5,643 nt of DNA from Methylacidiphilum sp. (lineage in GTDB: Bacteria; Verrucomicrobiota; Verrucomicrobiia; CAIQCK01): assembly GCA_020718125.1 (NCBI GenBank), contig DYDC01000186.1, positions 1 to 5,643 of the forward strand, given 5' to 3'. The notes under the pieces are model-generated. The model was not told the origin of the DNA, searched no databases, and saw nothing but the letters and a program-made list of their open reading frames with translations. Shown here in pieces: positions 1 to 5,499 of this stretch (position 1 is its first letter; each line of letters begins with the position of its first letter). The translations under genes and the position numbers were made by a program.

Positions 1-557
1 AGGGCGGCGGTGCGGCGGTCGGCTTGGGCGCGCAGCTTCCGCAACGCGTCCGCTTCGTCCAGCAGCTTCACGATCCGCTCCTGCTCCGCCAGCGGCGGCA
101 CGGGAACCGGAAGCCTCTGCAATTCCGCCCGCCGTATGTTTTGAATGTTCGCGCCTTTGGCGTTGCTGTCTCGCCATTGCAGAAATGCAGGACTGCGAAA
201 CCAATACGAGCCGAAGCGGTGATGGAAATTGGCGTTGAACCTCACAATGGCGCAAAATGCACCGACTGAGCCAGGCCAATCCGCAGCCAAGTGCGCCGTC
301 TTTCCGACTATGGCCGGGCTGCCTGACGACATGCAGATGGCGAGGTCGCCACGCCTCATTCGCTGTTCCTCGCTTACCAGCTCTTCGGGAACGTAAACCA
401 AGTCGGAATCGGTCAGCAACGATTCCTGAATGTTCCCGGCGCGGAGAATCGGAATCGAATTCTTGCGCGGCTCATCGCTGACCTGTGACTTGTCGAATGA
501 GACCCCGCGAACCACGGACGCGATTTCCGCCAACGGTTTTGTCGGCCAGCGTTTCAT
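1..557 (-). CDS. hsdS: Type I restriction enzyme specificity subunit HsdS (partial, N-terminal 185 residues)
   Basis: Specificity subunit that recognises the DNA target and docks two HsdM and two HsdR subunits. My translation from the ATG at 557 is open without a stop to the left edge, so the 3' part lies outside the window. It begins MKRWPTKPLAEIASVVRGVS, the usual HsdS opening, and continues with one target recognition domain containing GDLAICMSSGS (residues 70-80), a common TRD motif. Residues 150-163 read PVPVPPLAEQERIV, the conserved end of a TRD, followed by a helix rich in Leu, Glu and Arg (about 160-185), the start of the first conserved coiled-coil spacer. A second TRD would be expected beyond the edge. 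The ATG overlaps the stop of the preceding 38-codon ORF (ATGA, 554-557). There is no good Shine-Dalgarno sequence in front of it, so coupled translation is likely. No frameshift is seen. The target sequence cannot be predicted. Confidence 0.93.
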   Translation of the reverse strand, partial: MKRWPTKPLAEIASVVRGVSFDKSQVSDEPRKNSIPILRAGNIQESLLTDSDLVYVPEELVSEEQRMRRGDLAICMSSGSPAIVGKTAHLAADWPGSVGAFCAIVRFNANFHHRFGSYWFRSPAFLQWRDSNAKGANIQNIRRAELQRLPVPVPPLAEQERIVKLLDEADALRKLRAQADRRTAA

Positions 558-670
558 GGCTGTTCGGTGGTAGGCGTGGGCGGGGCGTTGGGGTGGAGTC
601 CGGGTTGGGCGAGCAGCACATTGCCGCGCCGGATGATTTCGTTGTCGAGCTTGAGCGGGTCGCCGATCAT
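554..670 (-). CDS. 38-codon ORF, duplicated C-terminal tail of HsdM
   Basis: A short ORF with ATG at 668-670 and TGA at 554-556. It overlaps the toxin stop by ATGA (667-670) and the hsdS start by ATGA (554-557). The protein starts MIGDPLKLDNEIIRRGN and ends in a Pro/Thr-rich tail, PPTPTTEQP. Residues 1-22 match HsdM residues 520-541 at 16 of 22 positions, and the DNA of that part matches at 49 of 55 bases. It is therefore a copy of the hsdM 3' end without the rest of the gene. It may be a remnant of the original hsdM-hsdS junction, kept because it couples hsdS translation to the upstream genes. It could also be a real peptide that binds where the HsdM C-terminus binds. Translation is not proven: there is no Shine-Dalgarno sequence and the ORF is very short. 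The homology to hsdM is certain; the function is open. Confidence 0.6.
   Translation of the reverse strand: MIGDPLKLDNEIIRRGNVLLAQPGLHPNAPPTPTTEQP
616..670 (-). repeat. hsdM 3'-end repeat, copy 2 (upstream of hsdS)
   Basis: Second copy of the hsdM tail, lying between the toxin stop and hsdS. The match to copy 1 begins right at the ATG at 670, and I see no similarity on the toxin side of that point. The six mismatches fall at scattered positions, so the copies have either diverged since duplication or come from two related hsd operons. Confidence 0.92.
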
Positions 671-1068
671 TTGAGCAACGGGGTGAAACCCGCCTGCTCG
701 AAATGGTGGTCGCCGGTGAGGGCATCGCGAATGCCTTCGTCTTCCATGACGACGAAGGAAAGGCAGTCGGTGAGCGGCCAGTCCTTGTCACGGCGGTAGC
801 GGTAGAAGCACACGCCGTCTTCAAGCAGGCGGCGTGTGGCCGGCACGATGGTTGTGCCGGAGTGATTCCGAATCCAATCATAGAAACCGGCGAACACGTC
901 ACGGTTGCCCGTCCGGGCCAAAGCATCTCCAACTTCCACCAGCACCCAGTCGGTAGTAACGCGATGACGATGGTCGTCCCGGCTCAATCGCGTGGCTCGC
1001 GCGTGAGCAGGGTCTTCGCGATTGAGGAGGGCAAGGAAAAACCAGGTGTCCGCAAACACGGCGCTCAT
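667..1068 (-). CDS. PIN-domain toxin, VapC-like ribonuclease
   Basis: A 133-residue PIN-domain protein. Proteins of this fold in TA pairs are Mg-dependent RNases, usually cutting tRNA or rRNA and stopping growth. The acidic PIN residues are in the expected places: D7 in FADTWFFLALLN, E45 in VLVEVGDAL, D101 in WPLTDCLSFVV and D120 in LTGDHHFEQAGF. Length and C-terminus are normal for the family, so it looks intact and probably active. The ATG at 1066-1068 overlaps the antitoxin stop (ATGA), the classical antitoxin-first arrangement. Its own stop overlaps the start of the 38-codon hsdM-tail ORF. There is no Shine-Dalgarno sequence before the ATG, so synthesis should follow antitoxin translation. 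The odd feature is its location inside a Type I R-M operon, between hsdM and hsdS. Assignment as a PIN toxin is strong; the RNA target is unknown. Confidence 0.9.
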   Translation of the reverse strand: MSAVFADTWFFLALLNREDPAHARATRLSRDDHRHRVTTDWVLVEVGDALARTGNRDVFAGFYDWIRNHSGTTIVPATRRLLEDGVCFYRYRRDKDWPLTDCLSFVVMEDEGIRDALTGDHHFEQAGFTPLLK

Positions 1069-1457
1069 TTTTTGGGCAAACCGTGGAGGTAGTGGTCATG
1101 ATTGGCAGCGAGATCGGGTGGCAATCCCTCGGTTTCCGCAGCGAACCCGATCAGCCGGTCGGTGCAATCAGCAGCCTCCTGCGCGGTCATCTCTGGCATT
1201 GGGCGAGTGGCGGGAATCCAGCGGCCTCGGCGCGGCTGCTGTTTGTGGTCGTGGCTGTGAATATAGTAGTCGAGATTGACAGCGAGGTCGTCGGGCAAAT
1301 TGCGCGCAGTCGCAAAGGCCGGCGCTGTTTCACAGAGGACAAACGGTTCTTCGGGTGAAACGGGTGCAGGTCGAATTTCCACGTGCTGGCCTTCCTCAAA
1401 GTGAGCATCTGGCGGAAGTTCAACGACGCCATTCTTTATTTGTCCGGTAGCACTCAC
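1065..1457 (-). CDS. VapB-like antitoxin with a duplicated C-terminal motif
   Basis: Probable antitoxin of the PIN toxin encoded next to it. It starts at GTG (1455-1457), which overlaps the hsdM stop (GTGA), and is 130 residues long. Residues 6-28 (QIKNGVVELPPDAHFEEGQH and following) resemble the beta-rich N-terminus of AF2212/DUF104-type or similar small antitoxins. The C-terminal part, LPPDLAANHDHYLHG at 112-126, is a motif I know from antitoxins paired with PIN proteins, ending in a basic KK tail. A second version, LPDDLAVNLDYYIHS, lies at 54-68 with 9 of 15 residues identical, so the protein seems to have gained a second tail. This fits its length, which is greater than the roughly 70-90 residues I expect for the family. 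Such antitoxins normally bind the toxin with the C-terminal segment and often repress their own promoter, but no separate promoter is evident here. The family name is inferred; the pairing with the toxin is well supported by the overlap. Confidence 0.82.
   Translation of the reverse strand: MSATGQIKNGVVELPPDAHFEEGQHVEIRPAPVSPEEPFVLCETAPAFATARNLPDDLAVNLDYYIHSHDHKQQPRRGRWIPATRPMPEMTAQEAADCTDRLIGFAAETEGLPPDLAANHDHYLHGLPKK
1080..1124 (-). repeat. Antitoxin tail motif, copy B
   Basis: Fifteen codons, LPPDLAANHDHYLHG (antitoxin residues 112-126), at the usual C-terminal position just before the basic end. Closer than copy A to the form I know from PIN-associated antitoxins, so B is probably the original and A the extra one. 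Confidence 0.7.
1254..1298 (-). repeat. Antitoxin tail motif, copy A
   Basis: Fifteen codons, LPDDLAVNLDYYIHS (antitoxin residues 54-68). They match copy B at 9 of 15 residues and 32 of 45 bases, which suggests an old internal duplication of the toxin-binding segment or a fusion of two antitoxins. Confidence 0.7.
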
Positions 1458-3100
1458 GGCTGTTTTGTATCTCTAATCTGCCGCAAAAGCAAGTTGCCGC
1501 GCCGGATGATTTCGTTTTCGAGCTTGAGCGCGTCGCCGAGGATGTCCGCCGGGGCGTCGTGGTTTACGCTAGAGGCGGTCACGGGTTTGTAGCGGCCGGC
1601 GGCGAGGCTCCAGTCGTTCTCGCGAATCTTCTCGATGGGCACGCGGTAGCTGTTCAAGCCCTCTTCGCGGCCGGGCCATTTGGCGAGCACGTCGGGGATG
1701 TCGTTGGCTTCAATCGGCGTGCGTTTGTCGTCGAGGCTGAAGCCGTCGGCGGTGAGGTCGTAGAACCAGACGGACTTGGTAGCAGGTAGGGCGCGACCGC
1801 TGGGCGCGCCATCGGAGCGGACGGCCCGGCGGTCCGTCCCTGCCTTTTCAAAGATGAGTGCTGCGGTGGCGACGCCGGCGTAGGGTTTGAAGACGCCGCT
1901 GGGGAGACTGATGACGGCTTGGAGGTCGCACTCGGTCAGGAGGAGTTCGCGCAAGGAGGTGGCGGCGTTGGTCGAGCCGAAGAGGACTCCGTTGGGCACG
2001 ATGACGCCGGCGCGTCCACCGGGGGCGAGATGGTCCATGATCCATTTCAGGAAGAGCAGTTCGGTGGCGCGGGTGTTCAGCTTGTAGTTGAGATCGGCGA
2101 GGATGCTTTCGTCCTGCACCTTGCCGGAGAAAGGCGGGTTGGCAAAGATGATGTCGAACAAGACGCCCGGATACGCGCCGCCGAAGCCGGTGGTGAGCGG
2201 GTTGAAGAACTTGATTTGCGCCCGCTCCAACTGGTGGAGGTAGAGGTTGAGGATGGCGATCTTCACCATGTTGGCGTCGTTGTCGAAGCCGGTGAAGGCC
2301 TGTTCTTCGAGGAATTTCCATTGCGCGGGTTTGAGCAGCGCGCCGTCCACGAGGCCGCGCCGCTGGTCGGCGGGCTTGGTGTGCTGGAGAAGAATATGGA
2401 CGAAGGCGGCGATGAGGAAGCCGACCGTGCCGCAGGCGGGATCGCAAATGCGCTGGCCGGGCCGCGGGTTCACCAAGGCCACGATCATGGCGATGATGTG
2501 GCGGGGACTGCGAAACTGGCCGTTGGTGCCGGACATGGTCAGTTTGCTGAGAAGATACTCATACATGTCGCCCTTGAAGTCGTGGCCGTCGTGGGCGGCG
2601 AGGTCGAGTTCGTGGGTGCCCTGCACAACAGCGCGAAGCGTGGGGCGGTCGTAAATCTTGAGTGTGGCGCGGCTGAAGAGGAGCTTGCCGGTGTCGGTGA
2701 GGCCGGGGAGTTCGTGCAGGCTTTCGATGGCGTCGCGGACGGCGTTGAAGAGGTTGTCGCCGGTGAGGGTGACGAAGTTGCCCCAGGCGAACCGCGCCCA
2801 TTTGCCGGAGAAGATGCGGGGGTATTTCTTGTCGAGGCTCGCGAGGGTTTCGTCCTTCTCGGTGAGCAGGCGCAGGAAAACGAGATGGGAAATCTGCTCG
2901 ATGGAGTCCATCGGGTTGTTCACGCCGCCCGCCCAGAGGATGTCCATGAGCTGGTCCACCTTCTGGCGCAGGCCGGAGGAGAAGAAGTTGGAGCCGTTCG
3001 CGGGTTTTGCAGGCCCGCCGCCCTCAGCGGGCGTGGTTGACGTGGTTTCGCCGCGTGGGGGCACGCGGCCTACAACGGACGCGGAAGACTTGTCTTTCAT
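1454..3100 (-). CDS. hsdM: Type I restriction enzyme methyltransferase subunit HsdM
   Basis: N6-adenine DNA methyltransferase of the R-M complex; two copies join one HsdS. It is 548 residues long. Residues about 43-180 form the helical HsdM N-terminal domain (LRQKVDQLMDILWAGG; MDSIEQISHLVFLRLL). The catalytic domain follows, with the AdoMet-binding motif I DPACGTVGF at 220-228 and the catalytic motif IV NPPF at 321-324. A C-terminal region (KSVWFYDL; NDWSLAAGRYKP) leads to the tail LKLENEIIRRGN that normally contacts HsdS. The ATG at 3098-3100 overlaps the hsdR stop (ATGA). Two stretches look foreign: residues 10-31, a Pro/Gly/Thr-rich N-terminal extension, and residues 420-439, between FEK and TKSVWFYDL. 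Both are encoded by hairpin-rich repeat-like DNA and keep the frame. Motif I has Val at 226, where Gly or Ala is usual. The catalytic residues are present, so it is probably functional. Its 3' end is partly duplicated downstream of the toxin. Confidence 0.96.
   Translation of the reverse strand: MKDKSSASVVGRVPPRGETTSTTPAEGGGPAKPANGSNFFSSGLRQKVDQLMDILWAGGVNNPMDSIEQISHLVFLRLLTEKDETLASLDKKYPRIFSGKWARFAWGNFVTLTGDNLFNAVRDAIESLHELPGLTDTGKLLFSRATLKIYDRPTLRAVVQGTHELDLAAHDGHDFKGDMYEYLLSKLTMSGTNGQFRSPRHIIAMIVALVNPRPGQRICDPACGTVGFLIAAFVHILLQHTKPADQRRGLVDGALLKPAQWKFLEEQAFTGFDNDANMVKIAILNLYLHQLERAQIKFFNPLTTGFGGAYPGVLFDIIFANPPFSGKVQDESILADLNYKLNTRATELLFLKWIMDHLAPGGRAGVIVPNGVLFGSTNAATSLRELLLTECDLQAVISLPSGVFKPYAGVATAALIFEKAGTDRRAVRSDGAPSGRALPATKSVWFYDLTADGFSLDDKRTPIEANDIPDVLAKWPGREEGLNSYRVPIEKIRENDWSLAAGRYKPVTASSVNHDAPADILGDALKLENEIIRRGNLLLRQIRDTKQP
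1489..1543 (-). repeat. hsdM 3'-end repeat, copy 1 (within hsdM)
   Basis: Encodes the HsdM tail starting ILGDALKLENEIIRRGN. It matches copy 2 at 616-670 in 49 of 55 bases without gaps. A further 11 bases around the stop/start overlap (1454-1464) match 554-564 in 10 of 11 positions. Between these two blocks copy 1 has 24 bases and copy 2 has 51, a difference of nine whole codons. Confidence 0.92.
1785..1844. repeat. Palindromic repeat-like element 2, in frame inside hsdM
   Basis: Exactly 60 bases, beginning GGTAGGG and ending CCCTGCC on the plus strand (near-inverted ends). Two hairpins have 6-base stems and 9-base loops: 1790-1795 with 1805-1810, and 1819-1824 with 1834-1839. It encodes about 20 residues (420-439, rich in Arg, Ala, Gly and Asp) between FEK and TKSVWFYDL, where related HsdM proteins usually have only a few residues. 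The GTAGG/CCTGC ends and two-hairpin plan match element 1, in the opposite orientation. Confidence 0.6.
3009..3073. repeat. Palindromic repeat-like element 1, in frame in the hsdM 5' end
   Basis: A 65-base GC-rich segment coding for HsdM residues 10-31. On the coding strand it begins GTAGGC and ends GCCTGC, near-inverted ends. It contains a perfect 8-base stem with a 4-base loop (3050-3057 with 3062-3069) and a 6-base stem (3013-3018 with 3027-3032). The encoded peptide, rich in Gly, Pro and Thr, precedes the first recognisable HsdM helix. This layout is typical of short dispersed palindromic repeats, but only this one copy is visible, so mobility is inferred. Confidence 0.55.
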
Positions 3101-5499
3101 GAAAGCGATGCAGCCAGCAAGGATTGCCGAACGAGCGTGGATTGGCGTAACGCCTCAAAGACTCGTTCGCGGTCGCCGAAGTGGGTCAACGCGGTGATGC
3201 CGCCGAGCTGGTTGAACTGGCTGGCGGTGAAGATGGTCATGTCGCCTTTCACGAACCGTTGCAGCGCCTGCGCGTCTTCGGCCAGCAGTTGGGCGGTGGC
3301 GTCCACCCATTTCTGTTCGCTGTAGCGGAGATTGAACCGGGCGGCGATGGAATCCACCGTGTCGGCCACAATGGCGTCGCGGGTGGGCAGCGGTCGCTTG
3401 CCAACCGCGCCATAGACGAACGCCGGAGTCGGCGCGGGCACGCCGTAGGAGACGATGAGCTTGTCGGGCGAGTAGAACATCTTCGGCTTGTGGTAGAACC
3501 GCTCGTTCATGATCGTCTCGACGGCGTCGTCGTCTTCCGCTTCAACGGCTTCCTTGAACTCCGCGTCGCGCCCGACGAACTCGTTCACGTCGCGCTCGAA
3601 CGAGCCGCGGAAGGTCATCACGTCCACCTTCTCGCCATTGGGTCCGACGATGCGGATTTCCTGGCTGACGACCACGTCGCGGCCCTGCCATATCGGGATT
3701 TGCCTCGGCGGAGTCGGACTCGGCATTGCGGGTGTGGTTCCGCCTTCGGGGCCTTCGCGCATCAGGCCGCCGGGCGTGCCACCGGGCCGATAAGGTTCCT
3801 CTGCCGCCTTGGGGCGCGGCAGTTTGAGCGGGATGGAGTAGTCGTATTTCTCCTCGAAGTATTCCGCGACGGCGCAGTAGTCGAGGAGGAAGAAGTTCTT
3901 CTTTTCGTATTCGGTGTTGTTGTGCCGGAACGTGAAAAGGCGGGTGCCGCGTCCCTTGATCTGGATGTATTCGGTCGGGGAGAAGATGGGCCGCATGAGG
4001 ACGACGTTGAGCAGGTCGCGGCAGTTGTAGCCGGTGCTGAGCATGTCCACCGAGACGGCGACGCGCTCGGAGCGTTTGCCGTCGCGGAACTCTTTCGCGA
4101 AGGACGAAGAGTCGGGGATGCGCGAGGTGATGGTGAGAGCAACACCGGGCTGCATTTCGTTGAGAATCTTCGTGAGCGCGGTTGCGTGGTTTTGGTTGAC
4201 GGCGAAGACGATGGACTTGCCGATGTTGCCGGTCGGGTCGCGCTGGGCTTCTTTGAGGAACGTTTCGCACATCACGCGGTTTCTGTCCGGCGTGAAGATT
4301 CTCCGTTCGAGGTCTTGAACCTTGTAGTTCTCTTCCTGCTCGTTGATGAAGACGGCCCAGCCGGAATCTGCCAGCGCCTTGGTGGTGATGTCGGAGCGCA
4401 CGTCAATGATCTTCGGCAGGCACAGGAACGGGCCTTCGGGGTCTTGCACGGCGTCAACAAGATCGTAGCGGTAGGTCGGCACGCCCGGCTCGCAGCCGAA
4501 GTAGTGATAAGTGTCGCGGAGTTGGCGCGCTTCGAGCGCCTTGGGATTCTGCGCCTCAAGCAGCTCGACGTTGATGTTCTTCAGATACGCCTTGGGCGTG
4601 GCAGTCAGGCCGATGCGGGTGGCTTGGAAGAACTGCACGACTTCGCGAGCGTCGCCGTAGATGGAGCGGTGCGCCTCGTCGTTGACGACGAGATCGAAGT
4701 GGAACGGGGTGAACTCCTCTCGGTAGCGGCGGTCCACCATGAGTGATTGGAGCGTGGCGACGACGACCGACGAGCCGAGCAGCTCGCCGGGGCGCCGCCG
4801 GGCGGTCTTGTAGAGGACGGGTTTGAATTCGGCGAGGATGACGTTGAACTCTTCGAGCGTCTGCTTGGCCAACTCGATGCGGTCCACGATGAACAGGACG
4901 CGCTCGGCATTTCGCGTGAGCAAGAACCGGCGGATGAGGGCGGCGCAGAGCAGGGTCTTCCCCGTGCCAGTCGCCATTTCGAGCAGGAACTTGCGGCGGC
5001 GGCGCTCATCGAACAGCCGCGAGACGGCATCAATCACCCGGACCTGATAACGGCGCAGAATGAGGTCGGACTTGAAAGGTTTGAGCCAGCCGGGACCGAT
5101 AACCTCGCTCAGCAGCGGCCGTGGCGGCTGGAGGTTCTTGAGTCGCAGGCGTTCCAAGTCTTCGGGCGAAGGAAGGCGTTCGATGCGATAGGCGTCCTGG
5201 TCGGTGCGCCAATAGTTCCAAAACCAATGCTCGCGCCCGTTGGAAAGAATGACAAACGGCGCGTTGAGGTTCTCGGCATATCCGCGGCCCTGTTCCTTCG
5301 CGTCGTAGGGATCAGCGTCCTCGCGCTTGGCTTCCAGAACACTGAGCGGACCACGCGGGCCGCCCAGAACATAGTCCGCGCGCCCGTTGGCGGTGTTGAA
5401 TTCAAAACGCACCTGATGCGGGTCGAGCAAATTCCACCCGCTGAACTTCAACGCCTCATCAATCAAGACACGAGAGAAGGCTTCTGGCGAATTGTTCAT
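3097..5499 (-). CDS. hsdR: Type I restriction enzyme restriction/translocase subunit HsdR
   Basis: Motor and nuclease subunit, which pulls unmethylated DNA through the complex using ATP and cuts at a distance. It is 800 residues long. The N-terminal nuclease domain has a PD-(D/E)xK signature, with D42 in GRADYVLG and E56-A-K58 in VLEAKRE. The superfamily 2 helicase follows: Walker A MATGTGKT at 175-182, DEAH at 274-277, motif III LTATP at 298-302, and motif VI QIKGRGTR at 513-520. A Pro/Gly-rich linker (about 560-605) joins it to a C-terminal domain like that of EcoEI-type HsdR, which binds the methyltransferase core. Length matches the EcoEI-like family, and all motifs are intact. The ATG at 5497-5499 is preceded by AAAGGGAG with 8-base spacing, and the N-terminus aligns well with the family, so this start is preferred. 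It is the first gene of the operon in view and overlaps hsdM by ATGA (3097-3100). Confidence 0.97.
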   Translation of the reverse strand: MNNSPEAFSRVLIDEALKFSGWNLLDPHQVRFEFNTANGRADYVLGGPRGPLSVLEAKREDADPYDAKEQGRGYAENLNAPFVILSNGREHWFWNYWRTDQDAYRIERLPSPEDLERLRLKNLQPPRPLLSEVIGPGWLKPFKSDLILRRYQVRVIDAVSRLFDERRRRKFLLEMATGTGKTLLCAALIRRFLLTRNAERVLFIVDRIELAKQTLEEFNVILAEFKPVLYKTARRRPGELLGSSVVVATLQSLMVDRRYREEFTPFHFDLVVNDEAHRSIYGDAREVVQFFQATRIGLTATPKAYLKNINVELLEAQNPKALEARQLRDTYHYFGCEPGVPTYRYDLVDAVQDPEGPFLCLPKIIDVRSDITTKALADSGWAVFINEQEENYKVQDLERRIFTPDRNRVMCETFLKEAQRDPTGNIGKSIVFAVNQNHATALTKILNEMQPGVALTITSRIPDSSSFAKEFRDGKRSERVAVSVDMLSTGYNCRDLLNVVLMRPIFSPTEYIQIKGRGTRLFTFRHNNTEYEKKNFFLLDYCAVAEYFEEKYDYSIPLKLPRPKAAEEPYRPGGTPGGLMREGPEGGTTPAMPSPTPPRQIPIWQGRDVVVSQEIRIVGPNGEKVDVMTFRGSFERDVNEFVGRDAEFKEAVEAEDDDAVETIMNERFYHKPKMFYSPDKLIVSYGVPAPTPAFVYGAVGKRPLPTRDAIVADTVDSIAARFNLRYSEQKWVDATAQLLAEDAQALQRFVKGDMTIFTASQFNQLGGITALTHFGDRERVFEALRQSTLVRQSLLAASLS

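Noticed and set aside
667..670. Possible programmed frameshift joining the toxin to the HsdM-tail ORF
   Set aside because: The ATGA overlap fits reinitiation, and there is no classical slippery heptamer or following structure strong enough to argue for frameshifting.
24..799. Plus-strand open frames opposite hsdS and the toxin
   Set aside because: The minus strand gives a continuous HsdS N-terminus and PIN toxin with family motifs; the plus-strand frames show none.
1919..3040. A 373-codon open frame on the plus strand opposite hsdM
   Set aside because: The product is a low-complexity Val/Gly/Glu-rich chain with no recognisable motif, fully antisense to an intact hsdM. Long antisense frames are expected in GC-rich genes.
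3181..4746. A 521-codon open frame on the plus strand opposite hsdR
   Set aside because: Same composition pattern, no motif, and entirely antisense to a well-conserved hsdR with all helicase motifs.
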